Source of the DNA: Henckelia pumila
Lineage: Eukaryota > Streptophyta > Magnoliopsida > Lamiales > Gesneriaceae
Length of the DNA stretch: 64,000 bases
Reading direction: 5' to 3'
Assembly (NCBI RefSeq): GCF_033568475.1
Contig: NC_133123.1
Coordinates: 154,023,753-154,087,752, forward strand
Shown: piece by piece, positions 45,124 to 56,672 of the stretch
Layout: each line of letters starts with the position of its first letter
Numbering within the stretch: position 1 is the first letter of the stretch
Translations under genes and position numbers: made by a program
Notes under the pieces: generated by a model
Seen by the model: only the letters and a program-made list of their open reading frames with translations
Told to the model about the DNA's origin: nothing
Databases searched by the model: none

Positions 45124-45755
45124 TTTTATTAAATCTAAAATATTATGAAAAAATTAAAATTAAAGTATTATTATTATTTCGTTTATATATTTTTTTATAC
45201 ATTATATATAATACATTCTTTTATATTAGCTTAGTTTTTTATAATATAAAAATATTATTTGAATCTCATTCATGTTATGTACACATATAAAATATTTATA
45301 TTAATCTAAATATATATTATTTAATTTGATAAATTTAAAAATAATATATAATATTAATAAATGTTTTATACATAATATTTTTCTGTTCATTATTAATTTT
45401 TATTTATAGAAATATTTTGTATTTAAAATATTTTTATTAATTTTATAAGTTAGTATTATAATAAAAAATTTGACCCAAAATATTTTATATATTTTATTAT
45501 AAAATTGAATAATAATTTTTATATTTTTATATAATAAAATTTACTAATTCATATATATATATATATATATTTATATATAATTTATTTATTATATAGATAA
45601 ATATATATATTTTTGGGTATGATTATGGGGTTGAGGACGAACGGGTACGTGGAATCCCGATAAGAATGGGGCATTGGGGCCGGAATGGGGATACACGGGA
45701 CAACAACCGCCCCATTCCATCCCTATTTTTTACGGAGGAATTCTCTGCCAGTTTC

Positions 45756-46006
45756 GGGTTAATTGCATTCACACCTCCAATAAAGTCTAAAAGACATAAA
45801 ACTCCATGTGTAAAATTAATTACATGTTAGACCCTATGTTTTAAAAAAATTAGCATAAAAACTCCTATGGAAGGGTATAAATGTATAACATAAGGGTGAA
45901 ATGTGCTACATTTTAAAAAACTGAAAAATGAATTAGTCTATTAATATTTTTTAGACAGCTTTATGTCTTTTAAATTTTTTACAGAGGTTATGAATGCAAT
46001 TAACCC
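45756..46006. mobile_element. 251-bp MITE upstream of the TTM gene
   Basis: Both ends carry the inverted repeat GGGTTAATTGCATTCA. CAGTTT occurs directly at both borders (45749-45754 and 46006-46011), a probable target duplication that overlaps the terminus by one base. The superfamily is uncertain. It sits about 1.1 kb before the TTM start codon. Confidence 0.72.
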
Positions 46007-47108
46007 AGTTTATTACGGTGATTCTCGAGCAAGCGGTATCAGCTGGGAACTGCTTAAAAATTTTATCAGAACCCAAAGGTCGCATCATGATCAGTACTTT
46101 CTTGACCTTTTTTTCCCTGAAAAGTTTGGTGATAATTCATGAATTTCCGCCGACTGTGGCATCAAGATTACGCCCCTCTAACTTATGATGCGTCAACTTG
46201 CAAATTTTTTGTTTTCATAAGCGCCGCCGGGCGCCGGTCTTTGATTCTCATCAACTGATCACACTGAATTTCAAGAAATGATTTATCAGTGGGATTTTTT
46301 TTTCTTTTGGATATTGTTTGATGTTTACTATGTCGTTTTAGTGTGTTTAATATTCCATTAACTGACTTTCTCAGTTTGTGTTATGATTCTTGCTTTAATT
46401 TTGAATCCCTTAACAAGTTTATGATTATGTGAAAGATAAATTTTACTCTGTTGTAGATATAGATATATAATTGTTGATTCATATGACTGATTTTCTGCAA
46501 GATATCTGCTTTGAGTAGTTATCGTATAGGATTGAGGAGAACCAGCCAACTATAACTAGAATAAGCTAAGGTAAGCAATAAATTTGCTTTGAGCAGTTAA
46601 TAAATAAATATGGACTTTAAGGACCTCGTGATTGGGCCTCTCATTTTAAGGAAATCAATGGATTGTCATACTTTAAAGCTGTATGTTTTTTGTTGGCCTG
46701 TGTTTTTACTGTTTATGTTCAGACTACGTTAGGATCCAAGCACAAAGGGAAAATACAAGTAGGTGGATATGTTTTCAAGTTTAGAAAGTGTATCATTCTG
46801 ATTTAAATCATTTAATGACGCTCAAGCACTGTGCAGCTTGTTCACTACGGCTGTGGGCCATTATTGCTTGATCCATGGCCTTTTGTTGTCTAAATCCTCT
46901 CTATTTTATTTTCTTATCTCCTTATTCTGACTCTTTTGATGAATATAGCATGTATGTGTTCTACTTCGTCTCTAATTTGGTGCTTTGTATACTGATTAAA
47001 AAGTAAGATAGCAATTTCTCTACCTTTACTTGCTGTAGTTTGATGTGAAATGCAGTTCACTTTTCCACGTCTTTGACCAGAAGAGTCATCCAAGTTTGAT
47101 GTTTTGAT
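46007..47108 (+). other. Promoter and 5' untranslated region of the TTM gene
   Basis: No separate gene seen. It probably contains the transcription start and one or more leader introns; a pyrimidine-rich AG acceptor is not assigned with confidence. Confidence 0.4.
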
Positions 47109-50100
47109 ATGGCTCCGGAAGCTCTTCCAGGTGCTGAATCTCCTAGGAGGCGCTCAGGCCTGTTGAGAGATCAAGTGCAATTAGTTAAAAGTAAAGATTC
47201 TGATCGCTTTGAGATTGTTCCAATCCACGATCCTTTGTCATTTGAGAAGGGTTTCTTTGTAACTCTTCGTGCATGCCAGTTATTGGCTCAAAAGAATGAA
47301 GGGATGGTATTAGTGGGGATAGCTGGTCCATCTGGAGCTGGAAAGACAGTGATGACCGAGAAGATCCACAACTTTGTGCCAAGCATTGCTATCATAAATA
47401 TGGATAACTATAATGATGCAGGCATTGTAGATGGAAACTTTGATGGTAATTCTTGTGAACAATTTTCTGATTACTACATTTTTTTGTTTCTGGTTATCAA
47501 TTTTATTTACATTTCGGATTCGCGTTATAGTCTTATTAGTTTTATAGCATCATATCCTTGTTTATTTGTTGGTTTGCCCTTGATAAGTCCAATGCACAAG
47601 GGCCAACTTTTATTGAAAACACTCTAATTCCTGTTTGTTGGGATTTGAGATATTTATGTTGTATTTCTTTTACTGTTTCAGAAGTCCTTGAAAATCTTGT
47701 GTTTGCATCCTCAATATCAAATTTCTGAAAAATAAGTTGACAGTTTGCAGTCCTAGAGGATCTCTCTCCTGCTTGATATATACGGAAAACTTCTTTATAA
47801 TCTTAATCTCTCTTAAATTTTTTTTTATTAAGAAAATTTATATCGAATTTCTAACTTCAATGGGTTCTGCAGATCTTTAATCCCTGTTATGTGTTTTAAA
47901 TAGGTGGATTGAAGCCAAGAAACAATGGGTCAAGTGACATCACCTATCCCCTCCCAAATTTGGGAGAGATCATGAGTTCTAAGCCCGCAAACCCCCACCC
48001 CCTAGTAAAAAAAAAGGTGGATTGCATGCATGACCATAATTTTATTAGAAAATAAGATAAAAGGGATATTATCGACCTAAAAAGCATCTCAAAATGCATA
48101 ATCAAGCTGATTCATCGGATTACATAGTTCTAGATTACAGTTTAATGAAGCCAACAAGATGCATAGAACCGACCTATAGCTATAGTACGAAGACTTGTAG
48201 CTACAGTCATAACCTTTATCTTTAATTGAATATATTTCATGAATATCCCTCCTTCGTTCTATAAATTTTGATAAACATAAAGTTTTTCTCTTTTTGTCGT
48301 TGTGAACATTTCGTGGCTTTCGTTCTGTAATGTGTAGTTACTGGAATCTCTGAAGAACTAAATGATCAGCAATTTGCTGTGAAAATGATTGTGTCATTCT
48401 TGAGGCATTTTTTGTTATATTCAAATGCACTTCCTTTGCTTTAGTGACTGTGAATAAAAGCCTTTATTGATGCTGTCTTTTATCCCATTCATTCAGTTAG
48501 CTCTACATTCCAAAACATTTTAGCTTTTTAAGAAGTTTCTGAAATTAAAAGTTTTAAAAAACTTGATGATTTGGGTTTCCTTACTGCATAAGTAACTTAT
48601 CCTGTTTCAGCCTTTGATCAACCCTAACCCTCTTGAAACATAATTGTTTTCCTAATTCCGTTTTTAGGGAGATGATGGGTAATGCTGGGCTAATATCAAA
48701 CCATTTAAGCTGCAGTTCGAAAACAATTATAACTTGCCTATTTTTTTTCTTTTATCGTTGTTTTAGCTGAAAGTATATTTTGCTTTAACTTCATGGTTAG
48801 TATTTGTGGTAGCACGGATTAGGGATAAGTCGGACAGAACTTTGAACTTGGAGCCTTTTTACTTTCTCTGTTCCTATCCTCTCTTTCCCAATCGTTCTTT
48901 GGAAGTTAAAAAATTTATGCTTCTACTTGTCCTTACACAAAAAATGATTAAATATTCTTTGAGAACGTGATTTGTTGAATGTGGTGGGATGTGGTAAGCA
49001 GAATATTTTGTTGAGTGGATCATATTCTGATCATATATGGAACAAAATTAGTTTGACAATTTCCATTCCCTACCGTGTTTGTGTTTAAGCTATTTCTGGG
49101 AAAAATTGTGATCTTTAATGATTGATTGATTATCATGCAGGATGGTTCTCAGAATAATTAATGTTTCATGTTTTGTGAACAGATCCGCGCTTAACAGACT
49201 ATGACACTCTGCTTGAGAATATCCGTGATCTAAAAGCAGGAAAGCCTGTTCAAATTCCCATCTATGATTTTGTCTCCGGTTCTCGCATAGGCTACAGGTT
49301 CACCTGCAACTTTGAGGCTCATCGCTTGTTATTGCCATATCTGTTTCTTGTATTTATCTTTAATTTGAAACTTGTGTTTTTACCTTGTTGCCTAACAATT
49401 ATTACCTGTATTTTATCTTAACTTCTAGTGGCTGGTTTCAACTCAGAAAATTTTTATTTAGTAACTTCTACATCAAACAGGACCCTGGAAGTTCCCAGCT
49501 CCCGCATTGTTATTATAGAAGGGAGATATGCATTGAGTGAAAAATTAAGGCCTCTGCTAGACCTACGTGTCTCTGTTAATGGTGGAGTGCATTTTGACCT
49601 TGTAAAACGTCTTCTGAGGGATATACAACGTGCTGGACAAGAACCTGAAGAGATAATTCACCAGATATCAGAAACAGTATCTCTCTTTCCTACAGAATTG
49701 TCTCCATGATATGTAGCTCAATTAGTACGTTAAATCTTCGTTTTACTGATGATGCACCACGGAAGTCTTATGCGTCCTTTGCTGCAGGTATATCCCATGT
49801 ATAAGGCTTTTATTGAGCCAGATCTACGAACGGCGCATATAAAAATCATTAATAAATTTAATCCATTCTCTGGATTTCAGAATCCAACGTATATTTTAAA
49901 GGTGAGTCTTCAGCTTCTGGCTACCATGCATCTAAATATTTTGCAGGTACCGTAATCTAGTTTGAGTTTGACTTTGGTCTTGTTATAGTCAACAAGGACA
50001 ATTACAGTGGAACAAATTAAGGCTGTCTTTTCTGGAGATTATATAGAAACTACTGAGGAAACTTATGATATATATCTTCTTCCACCTGGTGAAGACCCCG

Positions 50101-52953
50101 AGGCTTGCCAGTCTTATTTGAGGATGAGGAATAGGGATGGCAAATACTATCTCATGTTTGAGGTTTGACTGTTTGAGAGTAAAGGTTCCTACTCACATTA
50201 TCCTTGTTGCAAGCCTCCTGACATGCTATTTGATAACGTCATAACTCTTAGGAATGGGTCACAGATAGCCCCTTCATTATATCACCACGATTTACGTTTG
50301 AAGTTGGTGTGTGCCTTCTCGGTATGCTGATGGCACTGGGGTATACAATAGGTTCTATCCTTAAAAGAAGCAGCCTTGTTTTCTCCGATGATAAAATCAG
50401 TGTAAAAGCTGATTGGCTAGAGCAACTAAATCGCAACTATGTCCAGGTACGATATCAGTCAAATTGTTTTCTGTGTATTCTTGTTTAATGTTATGGTGGT
50501 TGGCTCCAGGCTCAACACAAAGTTATTTTATTTCTGGTTCCTACTCACATTATCCTTGCATGAAGTTTTTTTTACGAAATTTTGAATCAGGTCATGTGAT
50601 CTAGCTGGAGTTGCGAGTAGGACGAAAGGTTTTTGTAAATGGGAAATCAAAGTGTAACATTTTCATTTGTATTTTTCTAGATAAAACTAGTAAGAAGCAC
50701 ATACCTGGCACGTGAGAGAGACACGTGAGACACATGAAAAATGTATTAGATATAATATAAAATAAAAATAAATTTAAATTTTTTCACATTTATAATAAAA
50801 GTAAAATAAGTAATTCTTAATCTATTTGTTTTATTTGTTTAAGATCTATTAATTTTTAATAATTGATATATAAAGTCTTATGTTTGGGTCTTAAATTTAC
50901 TTAGATAAATATGGATTACATTTTAACATTTATTTTTGGAAAAATTGCTTATTTTATTCTATAAGTTTCTCTATTTGCAATTTCGATACTCTATGTTATC
51001 AGATTTCAGTTTTAATCCGATATCATTGTTTTTTTGGTTTTTTTTGTGCAATTTTAGTTTTTTTTCGACATAACGCTGATGTGACAATTTTGCACCACTG
51101 ATGTTTTATTTAAGAATTAATTTAGAAATATGATGACAACCATTGAAATATCTATACAATGGGTTAAAAAAAATAAATGCACCAATTTAATGATTATGCA
51201 CACATTGATTTCCCAAAATTGAATAACCCCAAATTTTCTTAATTAATAAAATAAGAATGACTCATTTAGAAAATTCAACAATAAGTAATGCTTTATATTT
51301 ATAATTTTGTTCTCAAATTTTTTTACTTAGGAATATGATGACAACCATTGAAATGTTGTATTCAACGGGTAAAAAATAAATTAATGCATCAATTAAATGA
51401 ATATACACAAATTGATTTCCACAAATTTAATATCTCAAATTTGTCCTTAAATTATACATATTTTTCCATTCATGCATATGCAATTAATACAAATCATTCA
51501 TATTTTTTGTGCAAATATTTTTATAGTAGAAATAGATTGTCAAAGTGTATTTGTTCTTTTCTTTTCTTTTGTTTGAGGCAGTTTCCTCTATGATAATATT
51601 ATGTTATCTCTTAGGTCTCATTCTTGCCTGAGCAGCCCTCGTTTTTTATATTTCACCCATGACTGATTTGTACACAGGTACAAGGAAGAGATCGGTTGTA
51701 TGTGAAATATGTGGCTGAGGAGTTGGGTTTGGATGGTTCATTTATTCCACGCACTTACATAGAGCAAATTCAATTGGAAAAACTTATAAATGACATTATG
51801 GTTCGACCCCTTAGAAATTGTCGTGATTATTCATGTTTATTGCATTCATCGGAATCGTTAATCTCATTTCAAACTTCATAGGCACTACCTAATGATTTGA
51901 AGACAAAACTCAGTATAGATGATGATTTGGTTTCCAGTCCTAAAGAAGCTCTATCCCGAGCCTCTGCAGATAGGAGAGCGAAGTTCCTACATGGGTATAG
52001 CTGCTTTTTGCCATAAGCCTCTGTTAGGAAGTAGAAAATTTTGACAGATAAACTTGTTTTTACTTTCTTGTCTCATTACCCAATTTGGTAATTGTTTCCT
52101 CCGTTCTATTCAATTTTTTTCATGTCCCTAATATTATATTGCAGATTTGTTGTGGAGTTCAATATTTAATTTATTTTTTTTGTCTTTGCTCGCAGTGGCA
52201 TCCCGCGCTCATACTCTGATGCAAATCTAACAAAACTTGCTAGCAGTAGGAGGTATGATGGACGAACCCCAGATTCACCAGCAGCCCTTGCCAATCAGGT
52301 GACGTCGCAGTCATGTATTTCGGTTAACAGTGATCTTTAATGCTTTATCTGAACAAATTTCAACTCTGAATGAGCGAATGGATGAGTTTACGTCACAGAT
52401 TGTCTTGAAGAGCTGAATACAAAATTTTCTGCAAGGAAAGTGTGCTAATCAACAAAATTTGGTGATGCAGGCCGAAGCTTGCAATGCCTCCGTACCTGCT
52501 TCTCAATTCGTGTCTGGCATAGGCAATGGCTCTTTGAGTGGTTCACTTCTACCCAATTCCTTATCATCTTCCCAATTGGCGAAAGAGTCTCCTTTCATGG
52601 AAGAGGTGATTTTATTATCCCAAAACTCATTCTAGATCAGAAAATCTGCCGCGAGGTTAATGATCTTGGGATGGTGCTTGTTGTTTCACTTGTTTGCATC
52701 AGTTTTCTTAGACAACTTTTATCTGGGAACAGATTTTACTGATTGCTCGCGGACAGCGCCAAATCATGCATCAGATAGGCAGTCTTAGCAATCTCCTGCA
52801 CGAGTATTTTGGGGAAAGATCTCATCCAGGACGAACAAGTCAGCCCGGTGGTGTGCCAGACATGGAGTATCCATTGGCGTTCCTGTACTTGTTTCTTTGG
52901 CAATCGGCAGCTTGGGACTCCTGCTGCTGAGAACCGCCACATCTAAAACATAA
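47109..52953 (+). CDS. TTM: TTM1/TTM2-like uridine-kinase/CYTH triphosphate tunnel metalloenzyme
   Basis: Eleven coding exons: 47109-47445, 49183-49297, 49481-49676, 49788-49901, 49989-50162, 50252-50446, 51678-51800, 51882-51994, 52196-52298, 52331-52605 and 52733-52953; the first nine join in frame with GT-AG introns. The start MAPEALPG precedes [12 protein letters not shown], conserved in the family. A P-loop kinase-like domain has GPSGAGKT at 73-80 and [19 protein letters not shown] domain follows ([44 protein letters not shown]). Then come a coiled-coil exon ([10 protein letters not shown]) and a C-terminal hydrophobic anchor. Arabidopsis TTM1/2 are pyrophosphatases of the mitochondrial outer membrane linked to senescence and defence. 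In exon 10, frame losses occur at its start, near 52402 and near 52440. In exon 11 a base is missing near 52863, so the annotated frame ends at TGA 52928-52930 and the anchor ([14 protein letters not shown]) is read only in another frame to 52953. Either a decaying allele or assembly errors. Confidence 0.85.
47446..49182 (+). other. TTM intron 1 (1.7 kb)
   Basis: Donor G|GTAATT, acceptor GAACAG|ATC. It contains a SINE-like insertion at 47912-48014 and no coding sequence. Confidence 0.8.
47912..48014 (+). mobile_element. SINE-like insertion in TTM intron 1
   Basis: 103 bp ending CCCCCTAGT followed by an A run, flanked by a perfect 10-bp duplication AGGTGGATTG (47902-47911 and 48015-48024). 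A CTCCCAAATTTGGGAG hairpin lies inside. The A tail and long duplication indicate target-primed retroposition. No clear pol III A and B boxes, so it is probably 5' truncated. Confidence 0.7.
50447..51677 (+). other. TTM intron 6 (1.2 kb) with direct repeats
   Basis: A roughly 100-bp block starting AATATGATGACAACCATTGAAAT occurs at about 51126-51225 and again at 51329-51430. A block at 50940-51110 resembles sequence at 58790-58960 and 62815-62990. No coding sequence. Confidence 0.6.
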
Positions 52954-54143
52954 CATGCGTTTTCCGCCTAAACGATGAGATGAACTCGAAATATGCACAC
53001 ATAAAATGAAGTGGTGTTGAGAGATGTGTAAATCGCTCTAGTTTTGTTTCTCTTGACTTGCTTTTTGTAAGCAAATCCAATGTATTGTGTAATGTCTCAT
53101 TCATATCTGTATAGACGTGTTATATTGTGCGGAATTGTGGTATATTTGGGCTCGAGTTTTATTCAAGTGATTTATATGAATAAGATCGCCCACGCCCTTC
53201 TATTTTTTTTTAATTACAAAATTAATGGTTAAATTATTTAATTTACATGAAAAATAAATGAGAAAATTACGTCAAATATCTCTGTCAAATTCTCGATTAT
53301 ATAATACCCTCCTTTGTAACAGGTTTGACCATTTTAGTCCCCATCTTATATTTTTTTAGTCGCTCTTTCCAAAATTTATTTTTTGCTTCGAAGATTTATG
53401 AAATGACAAAAATAACCCTTAATTCAACAACAATCATTCTCATTTATTTTTTTTGATAAATACAATTATATATTTCTTTTTTATTTTTATATAATTTAGA
53501 ACACAAATCTCAAAGATGAAAAGAAATTTTATTTTATTTTTTATGAATATATTCTATGGTATTAGCCACATGAAAACAAACGTGGAAAGATAAATAATGC
53601 AATGATGAAATGAGAACTGTGCAATAACCGACCCACCAAATTTTATTTTTTATTTTTTTTTTTGGGAATAAGAAATTTCATAACTTAAATGTCATAGGAT
53701 ACAATATCTAATAACCACAACGGAAAATCAGAAAACCAAATACATGAACTAGAACAAGAAAGAGCAAATTGATCTAAGATATGGGCACTTGAATTCGCCA
53801 GTCGACGCAACTATATACTTTTCATCAGAAAACCAATACTTACATAAACGAAATATAAGCGAAAAATCGGTTTCCATCATCAGTCGAAAGGATACTTGCC
53901 ATCTGATCCGTAACTATATACTTCTCATCACTACACTCAATTAAGTAAATACTCAAATATCTTAATGTGATTAAAAAAAATACATAATAACATGGGTTAT
54001 TTTTTTTAAAATGGTTGTTAGTTAACCAGCAGTAGCAGTCACATAATAAACTATTGAAGAGAGCCAATTACCTGCACCAATTTCAGGTTCTTTCTCCTCT
54101 AATCCTTAGCACGAACCTGAAGGTTGTAATTTCCCAGGTTTGA
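52954..54143. other. 3' untranslated region of TTM and intergenic DNA
   Basis: The first 150-200 bp are probably TTM 3' UTR. The remainder up to the NLR stop is AT-rich with no gene or clear element seen. Confidence 0.5.
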
Positions 54144-56672
54144 TTAAAGTGTAAAACTAAGCACACGAACATGAAGATCATAATTTCCAAGGTTTCGTTG
54201 TTCCTCTTTTATCTTATTTGCAGAAGTGTTGGCTGAATGACTACAGAATTCTATCGAAATGGATCTGAGTGTGTGTATTTCTCCAATACCATATGGGATT
54301 TCCTTTAAGTATCGAAGAAACACGAGTTTAAGTTTCTCAAGGCATGGGAAGTGAGAGCTGTCTGCTACCCACTCCGCAAGCTTTGTATGTTCAATTCTCA
54401 AGGACTTCAATCCAAGGAATTGTCCTTCCATAGGATTCCATTCACGCCCTTTGACAAACTTCAAATAGAGAACTTCAAGATGAGGCAGTGAGCCAACCAC
54501 CGTCAAATCTTCCCAACACGCTGCGCATCTTTCCAAAACCAACTTCTTGAGCGAACATGGAAAGCGGAGATTTTGCAGCAGATTCTTGTCAATACGGCCT
54601 AAGAGAAGTGATTCGAGATTACATAAATGGGAAAAATTGTTAACTTCGTAGCAATCCCATCCAAAGCTAAAGTCGAAAGTGATTCCCAGTTTTCTTAAGT
54701 TTGGCATTCTATGAACGACCTCATCAGTACACCTGAATTTCCACATTCTAGAGAGTGTTTGCAGGTTTTTCAGAACAATAATATCTCGCCTGCCATTTTT
54801 GCTCTTGGTGCTTGGAGGACCAGACAATTCAAAGCTTCCCTCTTTCCTTATTAGATGCCTGAGTTGTGGCATTTCCCATATTTCAGCTGGTAGAGTTATT
54901 GGTGTCGCACCAGAAATGGTAACAGTCTGCAGATTCCATAGTAGGGATACAGATTTTATGGTATGCAGCAGATTCTCAAACATTTCATGCGTGAAATCAA
55001 TGTATCTAGAGTTAACAAATCGCACCATTTTTTCACGAGAGCAGACATGAAACATTTTCTGTACTCCTCGCTTTTCAAACTTGGATTCTAATTCCACTTT
55101 CTTGGAGCTTCGCGTAAACATAAGCACACGCTCGTCATTGATGATTCTGATGTGCTCGTTGAGGCTATGCTTCATAGTGACACAAAGAAATTTCTCCTTT
55201 GCAGCTTCCCTGAGGCATAGGTCTCTTAAGAGATCATGGATGGTGCAAGTTTTCATTTTGTTTCTAGACCCGTATTCATGAATCATAATGAGATTTCTTT
55301 CTATTAGATCTTTTAAATAATCCTCTGCAATTTCTTCCAAACTTCTACTTCTTGTCGGTTTAAGAATGCCCTCCCCTATCCATAGTTTAACTAGCCTTGA
55401 AATTCTAATCTTGTGGTCTGCTGGAAATATCGCCATATAAAGGAAACATGGCTTCAGATAAACAGGCAAGTGTTTATAACTTAAAGATAATACCTCATAA
55501 CAGAGCCCATCGCCTCCCATATTTAATGCTGCACTAGTGTCATTAGCAACAAACTCCCAATATTCAACTGTTCCGCTACTCTTTGCAAGAAGTCCGCTAA
55601 TAGCAACTACGGCTAGAGGAAGTCCTCTACAGTTTCTCACAATTGTCTTTCCTACTTCTTCTAACTTAGGAGGGCAACTTTCTTTTCCAAACACTTTGTC
55701 ATGAAACAAAGTCCAACTTTTATCATCGTCTAGAAAATGTAGTTCTTGAGGTGTACATGAGCAAAAACTATCAGCCACATTTGACAGTCTTGTAGTTACC
55801 AGGATTCGACTGCCATTACTATTCTCCGGCAAGAACCTCCTTATGCCATCCCAAACCTCGATGATCCATATGTCATCCATTACAATGAAATATCTTCTAT
55901 CAAACAGACTTTTATGTACACGTAATCCTAATTCATCGTCATGCTCTTGAGTGATTTCTTCACTTTCCCCTGCAAGAACTCCGACATCTTTCAATAGGCC
56001 TAAAAGTATTTCGCGCACACTGTATTGTTGAGATATTGTAACCCAAGCATGAAGATCAAAGTGCTGCACAATTAATGGATGTTCGAAAACATTTTTGGCA
56101 AGGGTAGTTTTCCCAATGCCACCCATCCCAACAATGGGAAGAATCTGGAGATTTGATTCGTCACCAATGAGTGTGTCCATTATTTGAATCAAATCTTCAT
56201 CAAATCCCACCATAGTATTCTTGCCATCGGATGCACCTTGTATGAAAGAACCAGCAGTCCCAGATTGTCTTGGCTGCTCCATGATTGTTATCCCTTCAGT
56301 TTCATTGATCATCATCGCATCCTTCTTCATAGAATCAAATTCTTCTATCACTCTCTGCAAATCTTGACAGAACAGAGTGGAGCTGCTCCTTTCACTTCCA
56401 GCTTTAGAATCTTCAAGAATTTGATCCAACACAAGACTTTCAATGACATCTTCTGCTGCATATGCTGATCTTGCCATTTTTTCCTCCAATTCCTGAATCT
56501 CTTCCCTCCTTGTCAGCGGAAATTCTTCAAGAAATTCTTGCAGGAAAGTGATACTTTGAAGCAGAGAATCGATCTGGGATTTGTCAAGAACAGCCATATG
56601 GCGTGGTGGGTGTTGCAATAAATGGTCAAGAATATGTCCGAGGGAGAGGAGAGACGCATAAGCTGCTGCCAT
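54144..56672 (-). CDS. CC-NB-LRR disease resistance protein, R1-like
   Basis: One uninterrupted 842-codon ORF with no intron. An N-terminal coiled-coil domain of about 1-140 has the AYAAEDVIESLV motif of CNLs. The NB-ARC domain has P-loop GMGGIGKTT (182-190), kinase-2 YFIVMDDIW (261-269), RNBS-B GSRILVTTR (287-295), GLPLAVV (350-356) and RNBS-D PCFLYMAIFP (408-417). The MHD position reads IHD (478-480). Leucine-rich repeats fill roughly 540-820. The layout and motifs match the potato R1 / Lamiales R1B family; it would act as an intracellular immune receptor. The length is normal and there are no internal stops, so it is likely functional. The start MAAAYASLLSL is typical of this group. Confidence 0.93.
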   Translation of the reverse strand: MAAAYASLLSLGHILDHLLQHPPRHMAVLDKSQIDSLLQSITFLQEFLEEFPLTRREEIQELEEKMARSAYAAEDVIESLVLDQILEDSKAGSERSSSTLFCQDLQRVIEEFDSMKKDAMMINETEGITIMEQPRQSGTAGSFIQGASDGKNTMVGFDEDLIQIMDTLIGDESNLQILPIVGMGGIGKTTLAKNVFEHPLIVQHFDLHAWVTISQQYSVREILLGLLKDVGVLAGESEEITQEHDDELGLRVHKSLFDRRYFIVMDDIWIIEVWDGIRRFLPENSNGSRILVTTRLSNVADSFCSCTPQELHFLDDDKSWTLFHDKVFGKESCPPKLEEVGKTIVRNCRGLPLAVVAISGLLAKSSGTVEYWEFVANDTSAALNMGGDGLCYEVLSLSYKHLPVYLKPCFLYMAIFPADHKIRISRLVKLWIGEGILKPTRSRSLEEIAEDYLKDLIERNLIMIHEYGSRNKMKTCTIHDLLRDLCLREAAKEKFLCVTMKHSLNEHIRIINDERVLMFTRSSKKVELESKFEKRGVQKMFHVCSREKMVRFVNSRYIDFTHEMFENLLHTIKSVSLLWNLQTVTISGATPITLPAEIWEMPQLRHLIRKEGSFELSGPPSTKSKNGRRDIIVLKNLQTLSRMWKFRCTDEVVHRMPNLRKLGITFDFSFGWDCYEVNNFSHLCNLESLLLGRIDKNLLQNLRFPCSLKKLVLERCAACWEDLTVVGSLPHLEVLYLKFVKGREWNPMEGQFLGLKSLRIEHTKLAEWVADSSHFPCLEKLKLVFLRYLKEIPYGIGEIHTLRSISIEFCSHSANTSANKIKEEQRNLGNYDLHVRVLSFTL

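Larger units (their letters stand above)
44361..45725. mobile_element. hAT-like non-autonomous element
   Basis: The left end is CAGGGATGACAATTTTCC; the right end, reverse-complemented, is TAGGGATGGAATGGGGCGG. Flanks TTTTTCAC (44353-44360) and TTTTTTAC (45726-45733) form an 8-bp target duplication with one mismatch, as expected for hAT. The ends are rich in CGGG/CCCG. There is no transposase. After removing the inner insertion it is about 840 bp. Confidence 0.72.
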
